From: Actinomadura fibrosa
GTDB lineage: Bacteria; Actinomycetota; Actinomycetes; Streptosporangiales; Streptosporangiaceae
Reading direction: 5' to 3'
Length of the DNA stretch: 64,000 nt
Assembly (NCBI RefSeq): GCF_900659615.1
Contig: NZ_CAACUY010000023.1
Coordinates: 1-64,000, forward strand
Shown here piece after piece: positions 9,753-20,020 of this stretch (position 1 is the first letter of the stretch; every line of letters begins with the position of its first letter). A program made the translations under genes and the position numbers. The notes under the pieces were generated by a model. The model saw only the letters and a program-made list of their open reading frames with translations. It had not been told where the DNA came from and made no database searches.

Positions 9753-10577
9753 ATGAGGATGCTCGTCGTCGACGCCTTCACCGGCCGGCCGTTCGCCGGC
9801 AACCCCGCGGGCGTCTGCCTGCTCCAGGACGCCGCCGACCCGGGCTGGATGCAGCGGGTCGCCGCGGAGATGAAGCACTCGGAGACGGCGTTCGTCCGTC
9901 CGCTGGGCGCCTCCTCGGCGGGAGGCGGGCCGGAGTTCGAGCTGCGCTGGTTCACGCCGCTGGTCGAGGTCGCGCTGTGCGGGCACGCGACGCTCGCCTC
10001 CGCGCACGCCCTCTACGACACCGGGACGGTCGCGCCGGGCGACCCGATCCGCTTCCAGACGCTGAAGAGCGGTGTGCTCACCGTCACACGGGAGGCGGAC
10101 GGCTCGCTGTCCATGGACTTCCCGTCCGTCCCGCCGATGCCGGAGGAGGTGCCCGAGGGGCTCGCCGAGGCGCTCGGCACGGCGGTCGTGCGGACCGGCC
10201 GCAACGCCCAGAACGACGTGCTCGCGGAGGTGGCGGACGAGACGGCCGTCCGCGACCTCGCCCCGGACATCGCCGCGCTCGGCCGCATCGACGCCCGCGG
10301 CGTGATCGTCACCGCCCCGGCCGGTTCCGGGCGCGACCACGACTTCGTGTCCCGGTTCTTCGGCGCCCGAGTGCTGCTCGGCGACGGCGAGGACCCGGTG
10401 ACCGGGTCGGCGCACTGCGCGCTCGCCCCGTACTGGGCGGAGCGGCTCGGCCGGGACGATCTCGTCGGCTACCAGGCGTCGGCCCGCGGCGGGTACGTCC
10501 GCGTCGCGCTGCGCGGCGACCGGGTGGTCCTGTTCGGCGCGGCCGTCACGGTTCTGGACGGCGTCCTGAAGGTCTGA
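9753..10577 (+). CDS. PhzF-family isomerase/epimerase
   Basis: A 274-residue member of the PhzF/diaminopimelate-epimerase-like fold. It shows [17 protein letters not shown] at the start, the KHSETAFV block with the conserved catalytic Glu, [20 protein letters not shown], and [17 protein letters not shown] in the second half. PhzF itself isomerises a phenazine precursor, but most family members have other, unknown substrates and there are no phenazine genes nearby. Start ATG at 9753. It sits just upstream of the his operon but has a hairpin between. Confidence 0.85.
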   Translation: MRMLVVDAFTGRPFAGNPAGVCLLQDAADPGWMQRVAAEMKHSETAFVRPLGASSAGGGPEFELRWFTPLVEVALCGHATLASAHALYDTGTVAPGDPIRFQTLKSGVLTVTREADGSLSMDFPSVPPMPEEVPEGLAEALGTAVVRTGRNAQNDVLAEVADETAVRDLAPDIAALGRIDARGVIVTAPAGSGRDHDFVSRFFGARVLLGDGEDPVTGSAHCALAPYWAERLGRDDLVGYQASARGGYVRVALRGDRVVLFGAAVTVLDGVLKV

Positions 10578-10607
10578 TCCCCGCGGCCCGAGGGCGTCCC
10601 GACAGGG

Positions 10608-10626
10608 CGTCTCGGCACGTGAGACG
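10608..10626 (+). terminator. Short hairpin between phzF-like gene and hisD
   Basis: A 6-bp stem (10608-10613 with 10621-10626) with a 7-base loop and no T-run. It may end the upstream transcript or lie in the hisD leader. Weak evidence. Confidence 0.3.
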
Positions 10627-10664
10627 GTGCGCGAGGGACCGGAGGCACTCCGTAGACTGGACGG

Positions 10665-11972
10665 GTGATTTCCCGTATCGACCTGCGCGGCTCGCTTCCC
10701 GGCGACCTGCGCTCCGTGCTGCCCCGCGCCGAACTCGACGTCGAGGCCGCCCTGGACAAGGTGCGGCCCATCTGCGAGGACGTCCGCCATCGGGGCTCGG
10801 AGGCGGTCCGGGAGCACACCAAGGCGTTCGACGGGGTCGAGGTGGAGCGGCTCCGCGTCCCGGTCGAGGCGCTCGGGGCGGCCCTGGAGGCCCTCGACCC
10901 GGCCGTCCGCGACGCCCTGGAGGAGAGCATCCGCCGCGCCCGCGCGGTGCACCGCGCCCAGCGCCGCACGGACGTCACCACCCAGGTCGTGCCCGGCGGC
11001 ACCGTCACCGAGCGGTGGATCCCGGTCGGGCGGGTCGGGCTGTACGTGCCGGGCGGCCGGGCCGTGTACCCGTCGAGCGTGGTCATGAACGTCGTCCCGG
11101 CGCAGGAGGCGGGCGTCGAGTCGCTCGCCGTCACGTCGCCGCCGCAGAAGGAGCACGGCGGCCTGCCGCATCCGGCGATCCTCGCCGCGTGCGCCCTCCT
11201 CGGCGTGGACGAGGTCTACGCGGCGGGCGGCGCGCAGGCGATCGCGATGTTCGCCTACGGCACCGGGGAGTGCCCCCGCGCCGACCTCGTCACCGGCCCC
11301 GGGAACGTGTACGTCGCCGCCGCCAAGCGGCTGCTCAAGGGCGTGATCGGCATCGACGCCGAGGCGGGCCCGACGGAGATCGCGATCCTCGCCGACGGCA
11401 CGGCGAGCGCGGTGGAGGTCGCCGCCGACCTGATCAGCCAGGCCGAACACGACACGCTCGCCGCCGCGGTCCTCGTCACCGACTCCGTCCGGCTCGCCGA
11501 CGAGGTCGAGGCGGAGCTGAAGGTCCAGGTCGGCCGCACCCGGCACACCGAGCGGATCACCGAGGCGCTCGCCGGGCGGCAGTCCGGCATCGTGCTCGTC
11601 GACGGCGTCGAGGACGGCCTGAAGGTCGTGGACGCCTACGCCGCCGAGCACCTGGAGATCCAGACCGCCGACGCCGCCGCGGTCGCCGCCCGCGTCCGCA
11701 ACGCCGGCGCGGTCTTCGTGGGACGGCACGCGCCGGTGTCGCTCGGCGACTACCTGGCCGGGTCCAACCACGTCCTGCCGACCGGCGGGTGCGCCTGCCA
11801 CTCGTCCGGGCTGTCGGTGCAGTCGTTCCTGCGCGGCGTCCACGTCGTGGAGTACGACCGCGACGCCCTCGCCGAGGCCACCGCGCGCGTCGTCGCGCTG
11901 TCGGAGGCCGAGGACCTGCCCGCGCACGGCGCGGCCCTGAAGGCCCGCTTCGACTGGGAGGTCCCCTCATGA
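10665..11972 (+). CDS. hisD: Histidinol dehydrogenase
   Basis: Performs the last two oxidations of histidine synthesis, histidinol to histidine, with NAD and zinc. 435 residues from GTG at 10665. Recognisable blocks are [39 protein letters not shown], the [16 protein letters not shown] block, [17 protein letters not shown], the zinc-binding [11 protein letters not shown], and the C-terminal [17 protein letters not shown]. It heads the operon hisD-hisC-hisB-hisH-priA-hisF; its stop overlaps hisC by four bases (ATGA). Confidence 0.97.
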   Translation: MISRIDLRGSLPGDLRSVLPRAELDVEAALDKVRPICEDVRHRGSEAVREHTKAFDGVEVERLRVPVEALGAALEALDPAVRDALEESIRRARAVHRAQRRTDVTTQVVPGGTVTERWIPVGRVGLYVPGGRAVYPSSVVMNVVPAQEAGVESLAVTSPPQKEHGGLPHPAILAACALLGVDEVYAAGGAQAIAMFAYGTGECPRADLVTGPGNVYVAAAKRLLKGVIGIDAEAGPTEIAILADGTASAVEVAADLISQAEHDTLAAAVLVTDSVRLADEVEAELKVQVGRTRHTERITEALAGRQSGIVLVDGVEDGLKVVDAYAAEHLEIQTADAAAVAARVRNAGAVFVGRHAPVSLGDYLAGSNHVLPTGGCACHSSGLSVQSFLRGVHVVEYDRDALAEATARVVALSEAEDLPAHGAALKARFDWEVPS

Positions 11973-13081
11973 CCCCGCCGAAGACGACCCTGGCCGACCT
12001 GCCGATCCGCGACGACCTGCGCGGCAAGGAGCCTTACGGGGCGCCGCAGCTCGACGTCCCGTACGCGCTGAACACCAACGAGAACCCCTACCCGCCGTCC
12101 GAGGGGCTGGTGAAGGCCCTCGGCGAGGCCGTCGCGGACGTCGCCGGGACGCTCAACCGCTATCCCGACCGCGACGCCGTGGCCCTCCGCGAGGACCTCG
12201 CCGCGTTCCTGAACGCCGACACGCCCGGCATCGGCCTGACCGGTCGCCGGGTGTGGGCCGCGAACGGCTCCAACGAGATCATTCAGCAGATCCTCCAGGC
12301 GTTCGGCGGCCCCGGCCGCACCGCGCTGGGTTTCGAGCCGTCCTACTCGATGCACCCGATCATCACCCGCGTGTCGGGGACCCGCTGGGTGGACGCGTCC
12401 CGCGCCGAGGACTTCGGCCTGGAGCCGGAGCGGGCGGTCGCCGCGGTCGAGGAGCACCGCCCCGACGTGGTGTTCCTCACCTCGCCGAACAACCCGACCG
12501 GCACCGCGCTGCCGCTGGAGGCGATCGAGGCGGTCCTCGCCGCGGCGCCCGGCATGGTCGTCGTGGACGAGGCGTACGCCGAGTTCCGGCGCGCGGGCAC
12601 GCCGTCCGCGCTGACCCTCCTCGACGGGCACCCCCGGCTGATCGTCACGCGGACGATGTCGAAGGCGTTCGCGATGGCCGGCACCCGGCTCGGCTACCTG
12701 GCCGCCGACCCCGCCGTGATCGACGCGCTGCTGCTCGTCCGGCTGCCCTACCACCTGTCGGCCGTCACCCAGGCGGTGGCGCGCACCGCCCTCGCGCACG
12801 GCGCCGAGCTGCTCGGCGGCGTGGAGGCGCTGCGCCGCGACCGCGACGCGATCGTGGCGTGGCTGCGCGCGGAGGGCCTCGCGGTGGCCGACTCCGACGC
12901 CAACTTCGTCCTGTTCGGGACCTTCCCGGACCGGCGGCGCGTGTGGGAGGCCCTGCTGGCGGACGGCGTGCTGATCCGGGAGGTGGGGCCGCCCGAGTGG
13001 CTGCGGGTGAGCGTCGGCACCCCCGACGAGATGGCCGCCTTCCGGGCCGCACTGAAGAACGCGATGAAGGAGAGTTCGTGA
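11969..13081 (+). CDS. hisC: Histidinol-phosphate aminotransferase
   Basis: PLP-dependent transamination of imidazole-acetol phosphate to histidinol phosphate. 370 residues with class I/II fold motifs: [70 protein letters not shown], and [18 protein letters not shown] with the PLP-binding Lys. It overlaps hisD (ATGA) and hisB (GTGA), indicating translational coupling along the operon. Confidence 0.97.
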   Translation: MTPPKTTLADLPIRDDLRGKEPYGAPQLDVPYALNTNENPYPPSEGLVKALGEAVADVAGTLNRYPDRDAVALREDLAAFLNADTPGIGLTGRRVWAANGSNEIIQQILQAFGGPGRTALGFEPSYSMHPIITRVSGTRWVDASRAEDFGLEPERAVAAVEEHRPDVVFLTSPNNPTGTALPLEAIEAVLAAAPGMVVVDEAYAEFRRAGTPSALTLLDGHPRLIVTRTMSKAFAMAGTRLGYLAADPAVIDALLLVRLPYHLSAVTQAVARTALAHGAELLGGVEALRRDRDAIVAWLRAEGLAVADSDANFVLFGTFPDRRRVWEALLADGVLIREVGPPEWLRVSVGTPDEMAAFRAALKNAMKESS

Positions 13082-13671
13082 CGCGCAAGGGCAGAGTCGA
13101 GCGCGGGACCAAGGAGACCTCGGTCCTCGTCGAGATCGACCTGGACGGCACCGGGCAGGTGGACGTGGCGACCGGCGTGGGGTTCTTCGACCACATGCTG
13201 GCGCAGCTCGGCAAGCACGGGTCGTTCGACCTCACCGTCAAGACGGCCGGCGACCTGCACATCGACAGCCACCACACGATCGAGGACACCGCGATCGCGC
13301 TCGGCCAGGCGTTCCGGCAGGCCCTTGGCGACAAGGCGGGCATCCGCCGGTTCGCCGACGCGTCGATCCCGCTGGACGAGGCGCTCGCCCAGGTTACCGT
13401 GGACGTGTCCGGCCGCCCCTACCTGGTGCACGTCGAGCCGGACGGCATGGCCCCGATGATCGGGCCGGAGTACGACACGACCCTGACCCGGCACATCTTC
13501 GAGTCGTTCGTGTCGAACGCGCAGGTGGCGCTGCACGTCCACGTCCCGTACGGGCGCAACGCCCACCACATCGTCGAGGCGCAGTTCAAGGCCCTCGCGC
13601 GCGCCCTCCGCGACGCCGTCGCGTTCGACCCGAAGGTGCACGGCATCCCGTCCACCAAGGGGGCGCTGTAG
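13078..13671 (+). CDS. hisB: Imidazoleglycerol-phosphate dehydratase
   Basis: Dehydrates IGP to imidazole-acetol phosphate. 197 residues from GTG at 13078; this is the monofunctional dehydratase with no phosphatase domain. Metal-binding motifs are [38 protein letters not shown] and the C-terminal [19 protein letters not shown]. Sits four bases into hisC and one base into hisH. Confidence 0.97.
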   Translation: MTRKGRVERGTKETSVLVEIDLDGTGQVDVATGVGFFDHMLAQLGKHGSFDLTVKTAGDLHIDSHHTIEDTAIALGQAFRQALGDKAGIRRFADASIPLDEALAQVTVDVSGRPYLVHVEPDGMAPMIGPEYDTTLTRHIFESFVSNAQVALHVHVPYGRNAHHIVEAQFKALARALRDAVAFDPKVHGIPSTKGAL

Positions 13672-14318
13672 TGGCCGCGGGCCCGAACGTCGTCGTCCTG
13701 GACTACGGGTCCGGGAACCTGCGCTCCGCCGAGCGGGCCGTCGCCCGCGCCGGCGCCGACGTCACCGTGACCGCCGACTGGGACGCCGCGGTCGAGGCCG
13801 ACGGGCTCGTCGTGCCCGGCGTCGGCGCGTTCGCGGCGTGCATGGCGGGCCTGCGCTCGGTGCGCGGCGACCAGATCATCGGCCGGCGGCTCGCCGGGGG
13901 CCGCCCCGTCCTCGGCATCTGCGTCGGCATGCAGATCCTGTTCGGCAAGGGCATCGAGCACGGCGTCACCACCGAGGGCTGCGACGAGTGGCCCGGCACG
14001 GTGGAGCGCCTGGAGGCCCCGGTCGTCCCGCACATGGGCTGGAGCACCGTGGACGCCCCCGCGGGGTCCGCGCTGTTCCGCGGCATGGACGCGGGCACCC
14101 GGTTCTACTTCGTGCACTCCTACGCCGTCCGCCGCTGGGAGCTCGAACCCGACCCGACCGGCCGGATCGCGCCGCCGCTCGTGACGTGGGCCGAGCACGG
14201 CGACCGGTTCGTCGCGGCGGTCGAGAACGGGCCGCTGTGCGCCACGCAGTTCCACCCGGAGAAGTCCGGCGACGCGGGGGCCGAGCTCCTGCGCAACTGG
14301 CTGTCCACCCTGTCCTGA
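13671..14318 (+). CDS. hisH: Imidazole glycerol phosphate synthase, glutaminase subunit
   Basis: Class I glutamine amidotransferase that feeds ammonia to HisF. 215 residues from GTG at 13671. It shows [17 protein letters not shown] at the N-terminus, the nucleophile motif [13 protein letters not shown], and the His-Glu pair in [15 protein letters not shown] 71-base gap separates it from priA, the only real spacer in the operon. Confidence 0.97.
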   Translation: MAAGPNVVVLDYGSGNLRSAERAVARAGADVTVTADWDAAVEADGLVVPGVGAFAACMAGLRSVRGDQIIGRRLAGGRPVLGICVGMQILFGKGIEHGVTTEGCDEWPGTVERLEAPVVPHMGWSTVDAPAGSALFRGMDAGTRFYFVHSYAVRRWELEPDPTGRIAPPLVTWAEHGDRFVAAVENGPLCATQFHPEKSGDAGAELLRNWLSTLS

Positions 14319-14389
14319 CCGATCTCCCCGTCCCGACCGCGCCCGCCGCGGCGCGTTCCCGTCCCCACCAGCCCCGATAGGGTTCCCGC

Positions 14390-15109
14390 ATGACACTGAC
14401 GCTCCTTCCCGCGGTCGACGTCGCCGACGGCCAGGCCGTGCGCCTGGTGCAGGGCGAGGCCGGCACCGAGACCTCCTACGGCGCCCCCCTCGACGCCGCG
14501 CTGGCCTGGCAGGACGCGGGTGCGGAGTGGATCCATCTCGTCGACCTCGACGCCGCGTTCGGCCGCGGCTCCAACCGCGAGCTGCTCGCCGAGGTCACCG
14601 GCCGCCTCGACGTGAAGGTCGAGCTGTCGGGCGGCATCCGCGACGACGCGTCCCTGGAGGCGGCCCTCGCGACCGGCTGCGCCCGCGTCAACATCGGCAC
14701 GGCCGCGCTGGAGAACCCGGACTGGTGCCGGAAGATCATCGCCTCGCACGGCGACCGGATCGCGGTCGGGCTGGACGTGCGCGGCACGACCCTCGCCGCC
14801 CGCGGCTGGACCCGCGAGGGCGGCGACCTGTGGGAGGTCCTCGACCGGCTGGAGGCCGACGGCTGCCCCCGCTACGTGGTCACCGACGTCACCAAGGACG
14901 GCACGCTCCGCGGCCCGAACACCGAGTTGCTCCGGGACGTCTGCAAGCGCACCGCGAAGCCCGTGGTGGCCTCCGGCGGCGTCTCGTCCCTGGACGACCT
15001 GCGGGCGCTCGCCGGGCTCGTCCCGGACGGCGTCGAGGGCGCGATCGTCGGCAAGGCCCTCTACGCGGGCGCGTTCACCCTCGAAGAGGCCCTGGAGGCC
15101 GTCCGGTGA
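14390..15109 (+). CDS. priA: Phosphoribosyl isomerase A (HisA/TrpF dual function)
   Basis: A (beta/alpha)8 barrel isomerase. In actinobacteria lacking trpF this enzyme serves both histidine (ProFAR) and tryptophan (PRA) synthesis; no trpF occurs among the trp genes of this window, which supports the dual role. 239 residues, with [73 protein letters not shown] and the C-terminal phosphate loop [12 protein letters not shown]. Stop overlaps hisF (GTGA). Confidence 0.95.
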   Translation: MTLTLLPAVDVADGQAVRLVQGEAGTETSYGAPLDAALAWQDAGAEWIHLVDLDAAFGRGSNRELLAEVTGRLDVKVELSGGIRDDASLEAALATGCARVNIGTAALENPDWCRKIIASHGDRIAVGLDVRGTTLAARGWTREGGDLWEVLDRLEADGCPRYVVTDVTKDGTLRGPNTELLRDVCKRTAKPVVASGGVSSLDDLRALAGLVPDGVEGAIVGKALYAGAFTLEEALEAVR

Positions 15110-15882
15110 GCGTGGCCGTCCGCGTCATCCCCTGCCTGGACGTCGACGCCGGCCGCGTCGTCAAGGGGATCAACTTCCAGAACCTGCGCGACGCAGGCGA
15201 CCCGGTCGAGCTGGCCCGCCGCTACGACGCGGAGGGCGCCGACGAGCTGACGTTCCTCGACATCACCGCGTCCAGCGGCGACCGCTCCACCACCTACGAC
15301 GTCGTGCGCCGCACCGCCGAGCAAGTGTTCATCCCGCTGACCGTCGGCGGCGGCGTCCGCACCGTCGAGGACGTCGACCGGCTGCTGCGGGCCGGCGCCG
15401 ACAAGGTCTCGGTCAACACCGCCGCGATCGCCCGCCCCGAGTTCCTCCGCGAGGCCGCGCACCGGTACGGGTCGCAGTGCGTCGTGCTGTCGGTGGACGC
15501 CCGCCGCGTAGCCCCCGATGGCGGACCCGGCACGGAGTCCGGCTTCGAGGTCACCACGCACGGCGGACGCAAGGGCACCGGCATCGACGCGGTCGAGTGG
15601 GCCCGCCGCGGCCAGGAGCTCGGCGTCGGCGAGATCCTGCTGAACTCCATGGACGCCGACGGCACGAAGAACGGCTTCGACCTGGAGATGCTCGCGCAGG
15701 TCAGGGCCGCGGTGTCGGTGCCGGTCATCGCCAGCGGCGGCGCCGGGGCCGTGGAGCACTTCGCGCCCGCCGTGGGCGCGGGCGCCGACGCCGTCCTCGC
15801 GGCGAGCGTCTTCCACTTCGGCGACCTGAAGATCTCCGAGGTCAAGGCGTCGCTCGCAGCGGCGGGCCACCCCGTCCGCTAG
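15106..15882 (+). CDS. hisF: Imidazole glycerol phosphate synthase, cyclase subunit
   Basis: The barrel subunit that closes the imidazole ring with ammonia from HisH. 258 residues from GTG at 15106. Motifs: [20 protein letters not shown] with the catalytic Asp, [63 protein letters not shown], and [12 protein letters not shown]. Last gene of this his block; hisI lies about 19 kb away at 35110. Confidence 0.97.
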   Translation: MSVAVRVIPCLDVDAGRVVKGINFQNLRDAGDPVELARRYDAEGADELTFLDITASSGDRSTTYDVVRRTAEQVFIPLTVGGGVRTVEDVDRLLRAGADKVSVNTAAIARPEFLREAAHRYGSQCVVLSVDARRVAPDGGPGTESGFEVTTHGGRKGTGIDAVEWARRGQELGVGEILLNSMDADGTKNGFDLEMLAQVRAAVSVPVIASGGAGAVEHFAPAVGAGADAVLAASVFHFGDLKISEVKASLAAAGHPVR

Positions 15883-15906
15883 CCGAGGCCCGTCAGACAA
15901 GGCCCG

Positions 15907-17649
15907 CTAGGCGAGGGGCTCCTCCTCCGCCGGGGCGGGCACGACCGCCTCGGGGGAGCGCTCGACCACCGGCAGCAGGATCGCCGACGGGTGGTCGGGG
16001 TCGTGGAAGACCTCCTGCTCCGCCGGGACCATCGTGCGCGCCGTCGCGAGCGGCTCGCCGGTGCCGGGGTTCGGCGCGACCTTCGGATGGGCGCCGCTGG
16101 TCACGTGGACGCGGACGCGGTGCCCGCGCGGGAACCGGTGCCCGGTCGGCCACAGGTCGATCGCGACGCGGCGCACGCCCTCGGTCCCGACGGGCTTCTC
16201 CGCGGCGGCGGGCAGCCGCAGCCCGCCCTCGCAGACGTTGCGGGACACCCCGTCCGGCGCGACGTCGCAGAGCCGCACGACGAAGTCGGTGTGCTCGCGG
16301 TCGGACCGGACGAACAGGTCCGCCGCGACCGGCCCGACGACGTCGAGGTCCGCGGTGAGCGGCGGCGAGGAGAACACCAGCACGTCGGCGCGCCGCTCCA
16401 GCGGCCGGTTGTCGACCGGCCGGGAGCTGCCGAGCAGCGTCGGGCCGCCGAGCGCGGGCGTCGGCCGCGCCGGGTCGAACCGGTAGGAGCTCGGCGGCGC
16501 GTCGCGCGGGCCGTCCTCGCCGAGGCCGCCGCCGGGGTGCAGGTGCCAGCGCTCCTGCCGCATCCCGGGCGGGGGCCAGTCCCGGTAGTGGCGCCACTCG
16601 CGCGCACCGGTCACGTACACCCGGACGGGGTCGCGGCGCAGCGCGCGCAGGTCGCCGCGCAGGTGCGCGCGGAACCAGGCCAGCGACTCGCGGAACGACA
16701 CGATGCCGTGCCGGGCGTCGGCGTGCCACCACGGCCCGATGGTGAGGTACGGGTGGTGGCCCGCGGAGCGCAGCGCCAGGTAGTCCCGCAGCTCCCACGG
16801 CAGGAACACGTCGTACCAGCCGCCCAGCAGGCTGACCGGGGCCGTCACCTCGCCGACCGTGCCGCTGAAGTCGCGCTTGTCCCAGTAGCCGCCGCCCGGC
16901 GCGGCGTCCGGGCCGCCCGCGCCGTTGCCGTGGTTGGCGAGCAGGTCCTGGTAGAACCGCATGGGCGCGCCGCCGGTCAGCACGTCCAGCTCCGCGAGCG
17001 GCCGGCCCGACTGCGCGGCGCGGATCGCGCGGCGCCGCGACAGCAGCGGCGCGGTCAGCATCCCGAACGGCTGCTGCTGCCGGTGCGTCAGGTCCGTCCA
17101 GGTCAGCGTGGACTCCAGCGCGAACGACCCGCCGACGTAGGCGGCGTCGCGGAACGACGAGGCCGTGATCTGGAGCGACATCGCCTTGAGCTCGGGCCCG
17201 GCCTCCGCCGCGATCGCCCATGCCGCGTAGCCGAGGTAGCTGGCGCCGTAGGTGCCGAAGGAACCGCTGAACCACGGCTGCCGCTTCAGCCACTCCACGG
17301 TCGCGAGCCCGTCCTCGCGCTCGCTGCCGAGCGGGTCGAACTCGCCCCCGGACCCGAACGTCCCGCGCGCGCTCTGGACGACGAGCTGGAAGCCGAACGG
17401 CACGAACGGCAGGCCGTTCAGCACCGCCGCCGGGCCGCGGCGCCCGTACGGCGTGCGCACGAGGATCGTCGGCGGCGGCCGGCGCACTCCCGTTGGAACG
17501 TACCGGTCGGCGAGCAGCGTCACGCCGTCCGGCATGGTCACCGGCAGGTCGCGCTCGACGGTGTAGCGCGGCAGACCGCGCGGGCGGCGGAACCCGCGCG
17601 GACGCCGGACCCGGATCGGTGGAGCGGGCAGTCGGTCCCAGGGGGCCAT
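15907..17649 (-). CDS. CocE/NonD-family alpha/beta hydrolase (peptidase S15 type)
   Basis: 580 residues with the X-Pro dipeptidyl-peptidase/cocaine-esterase architecture: an alpha/beta-hydrolase core, a helical cap and a C-terminal jelly-roll domain. The N-terminal MPDGVTLLADRYVP and VVQSARGTFGSGGEFDPLG are typical. GTYGASYLGYAAW holds the nucleophile Ser, LLGGWYDVFLP the Asp, and a His follows in the GPWWHAD region. No signal peptide, so probably cytosolic. The physiological ester or amide substrate is unknown. Divergence from other genes gives it its own promoter in 17650-17782, where a short imperfect palindrome (around 17719-17733) is visible. Confidence 0.88.
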   Translation of the reverse strand: MAPWDRLPAPPIRVRRPRGFRRPRGLPRYTVERDLPVTMPDGVTLLADRYVPTGVRRPPPTILVRTPYGRRGPAAVLNGLPFVPFGFQLVVQSARGTFGSGGEFDPLGSEREDGLATVEWLKRQPWFSGSFGTYGASYLGYAAWAIAAEAGPELKAMSLQITASSFRDAAYVGGSFALESTLTWTDLTHRQQQPFGMLTAPLLSRRRAIRAAQSGRPLAELDVLTGGAPMRFYQDLLANHGNGAGGPDAAPGGGYWDKRDFSGTVGEVTAPVSLLGGWYDVFLPWELRDYLALRSAGHHPYLTIGPWWHADARHGIVSFRESLAWFRAHLRGDLRALRRDPVRVYVTGAREWRHYRDWPPPGMRQERWHLHPGGGLGEDGPRDAPPSSYRFDPARPTPALGGPTLLGSSRPVDNRPLERRADVLVFSSPPLTADLDVVGPVAADLFVRSDREHTDFVVRLCDVAPDGVSRNVCEGGLRLPAAAEKPVGTEGVRRVAIDLWPTGHRFPRGHRVRVHVTSGAHPKVAPNPGTGEPLATARTMVPAEQEVFHDPDHPSAILLPVVERSPEAVVPAPAEEEPLA

Positions 17650-17782
17650 GCTGTCTCCCGTACGCGCCGTACGACCCCGGCGGGGTGGCGGGTGTCCGTC
17701 GGCCGGATCGGTGGGGGCTACTACCTAGTAAGGTAACCGTTCGGCCCGGGGACGACACCCCTAGGGTGCCCTTACGCCCCTT

Positions 17783-18751
17783 CTAGGAACCGGTGATGAG
17801 GGCCCACGGGTCGGACGCCGAGGCGGCCAGCGCGCCCAGGGTGTCGGCCCATTCCGCCTCGTTGCCGTACTCGTCCCGCCACGCCCAGAGCCGCGCCGTG
17901 ACCCGTCCGAGGACGTGCTCGCCGGTGACCCCGATCGCGCCGTGCACCTGGTGCGCGATCGCCGCGACCCGTCCCGCCGCGCGCGAGGCGTTCGCCTTGG
18001 CCGCGGCCACCGCGACCGGGTCGTCCGGCGCGCGCACCGCCGCGCGGACCGCGACGTCCGCCACCGTGACCTCCCCGGCCAGCTCGGCCAGCGCCTGCTG
18101 GACGGCCTGGAACCGCCCGATCGGCCGCCCGAACTGCTCCCGCTCGCCCGCGTACCGGACCGCGAGGTCGAGGGCTCCCCGCATCGCCCCCGTGAGCTGG
18201 ACGGCCCGCGCCAGCGCCCCGCGCCGCCGCAGCTCCGCCGCGTCCACCGGACAGGGCGCCGCCGCCTCCGCGCGCACCCCGGCGAGGACGACGTCGTCGC
18301 GCGGCTCGCCCGCCACGTTGGCCCCCTCCTCGACCTGGAGGCGCGACGGGTCGACGAGCGCGACCAGGCCGCCCGCCGGGGTGGTCGTGAGGACCGCGAG
18401 ACGGTGCGCCGACCGCGCCCATGGCACCCTGCGCAGCGTCCCGTCCAGGATCCAGCCGTCACCGTCGCGGACTGCGCGGACGTCGCCGGAGGCGGCCGTC
18501 AGCGGCCCGGAGGGGACGGTGAGGCCGCTCTCGGCCAGCAGCCGCCCGGCGAGCCAGCCCGTCTCCGCCAGCGGCACCGCCGCGGCGTGCCGCCCGGCCG
18601 CCCGCAGCAGGACGGCGGCGTCGGCGAGATCGCCGCCGCTGCCGCCTGCCTCCTCGGGGACGCCCGCCAGCGCGAGCCCGGACTCCTCCAGTGCCGGCCA
18701 CGGGTCGTCCTCGGCGAGGATCGTGTTCGCGGTCTCCTCCAGGGGCTCCAT
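17783..18751 (-). CDS. Acyl-CoA dehydrogenase, short subunit
   Basis: 322 residues with an acyl-CoA dehydrogenase fold that is shorter than the usual 380. The N-terminal helical part (PWPALEESGLALAGVPEEAG), middle beta domain and C-terminal helices are present (GEREQFGRPIGRFQAVQQAL and HGAIGVTGEHVLGR). Start ATG at 18751 overlaps the stop of the upstream dehydrogenase gene by one base. Such side-by-side unequal pairs form heterotetramers in actinobacterial steroid side-chain degradation (FadE26/27 type). The frame stays open upstream, but that part is a shadow of the neighbouring gene. The substrate is unknown. Confidence 0.88.
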   Translation of the reverse strand: MEPLEETANTILAEDDPWPALEESGLALAGVPEEAGGSGGDLADAAVLLRAAGRHAAAVPLAETGWLAGRLLAESGLTVPSGPLTAASGDVRAVRDGDGWILDGTLRRVPWARSAHRLAVLTTTPAGGLVALVDPSRLQVEEGANVAGEPRDDVVLAGVRAEAAAPCPVDAAELRRRGALARAVQLTGAMRGALDLAVRYAGEREQFGRPIGRFQAVQQALAELAGEVTVADVAVRAAVRAPDDPVAVAAAKANASRAAGRVAAIAHQVHGAIGVTGEHVLGRVTARLWAWRDEYGNEAEWADTLGALAASASDPWALITGS

Positions 18752-19899
18752 CAGCGCACTCCCAGGCCGCGCGCGACGATGCCGCGCAGGATCTCGTTGG
18801 TGCCGCCCCGCAGCGTGAAACCGGGGGCCTGGACGACGGCCTCCGCCAGCGCGCGCGCCAGCGGATCCGCCGAGGCCGGATCGGGCTCCACGCCCGCGTG
18901 CTCCCGGACGACCTCGATGACCTCGCTCTCGAAGCGCGTCCCGAGGTCCTTGACGAGCGCGGCGGGCACGTCCGGGGTCTCGCCCGCGGCCAGCGCCCCC
19001 GCGACCGCCAGGGACGCCTGGCGCAGCGACCACAGCCGGGCGGTGAGCGCCCCGAGCGCCCGCCGCGCGGCCGGGCCGTCGGCGCGCGCGTGCAGCAGCC
19101 GGACGAGCAGGAACGTGCTGAGCAGCCGCTCCGGGCCGCTGCGCTCGTACGCGAGCTCGGCCGTCACCTGCCGCCAGCCGTCGCCGGGACGGCCGAGGAC
19201 CAGGTCGTCCGGGACGAACGCGCCGTCGAACACGACCTCGTTGAAGTGGTGCTCGCCGGACAGCCCGAGGATCGGGCGGATCGCCACCCCCTCGGCGGGC
19301 AGCGGCACGATGAACTGGCTCAGCCCGGCGTGCCGGTCGGTGTCCTTGGGGGCGCTGCGGGCGAGGACGAGGATCGCGTGCGCGAGGTGCGCGCCGCTCG
19401 TCCAGACCTTGGTGCCGTGCAGCCGCCAGCCGTCCCCGTCCCGCTCCGCGCGGGTGCGGACGGACGCGAGGTCGGACCCGGAGTCCGGCTCGCTCATCCC
19501 GATCGCGAAGAAGCACTCGCCGCGCGCGATCGCCGGGAGGAACCGGTGCTTCTGCTCCTCGGTGCCGTGGTTCAGCAGGCTCGGCCCGATCTGCCGGTCG
19601 GCGATCCAGTGCGCGCCGACCGGCGCGCCCGCGGCGAGCAGCTCCTCGATGACGGCGAACCGCTCCAGCGGCGACCGGCCGTGCCCGCCGTAGCGCTCCG
19701 GCAGCGTCATGCCGAGCCAGCCGCGCTCCCCGAGCCGGCGGCTGAACGCGGGATCGGCGCCGGTCAGCCAGCAGTCGCAGCGCGGGGTGAACGGCGTCGC
19801 CGCCAGGAACTCCCGCACCCGCGCCCGCAGCTCGCCGGTGCCCGGCGGGAGCGTTCCCGGCTCCAGGACGTCGCTTCTCGCCACGCGCGCCTCCTCCAT
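18751..19899 (-). CDS. Acyl-CoA dehydrogenase, long subunit
   Basis: 382 residues of full acyl-CoA dehydrogenase length: GMTLPERYGGHGRSPLERFA, the FAD-contacting FFAIGMSEPDSGSDLASVRT, WRLHGTKVWTSGAHLAHAIL, and the C-terminal GGTNEILRGIVARGLG. At the position where medium-chain enzymes carry the catalytic Glu (E-G-T) this protein has Gly (G-G-T), so the base must come from elsewhere, as in several heteromeric dehydrogenases. First gene of the two-gene unit. Confidence 0.9.
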   Translation of the reverse strand: MEEARVARSDVLEPGTLPPGTGELRARVREFLAATPFTPRCDCWLTGADPAFSRRLGERGWLGMTLPERYGGHGRSPLERFAVIEELLAAGAPVGAHWIADRQIGPSLLNHGTEEQKHRFLPAIARGECFFAIGMSEPDSGSDLASVRTRAERDGDGWRLHGTKVWTSGAHLAHAILVLARSAPKDTDRHAGLSQFIVPLPAEGVAIRPILGLSGEHHFNEVVFDGAFVPDDLVLGRPGDGWRQVTAELAYERSGPERLLSTFLLVRLLHARADGPAARRALGALTARLWSLRQASLAVAGALAAGETPDVPAALVKDLGTRFESEVIEVVREHAGVEPDPASADPLARALAEAVVQAPGFTLRGGTNEILRGIVARGLGVR

Positions 19900-20020
19900 G
19901 TCGGTGCCCGGGCGAGGTTACAGAGCCGCCCGGCCGCCGCGGTCAGCACCCCCTTACCGTTGGCGGGCGGGCGCGACATCTGCGATCGTGGCCACGCACA
20001 CGAAACAGGGGGAGGACGAC

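Noticed and set aside
17719..17733. Operator palindrome before the CocE-type gene
   Set aside because: Imperfect and single; no dedicated regulator gene is adjacent, so it is mentioned only in the gene entry.
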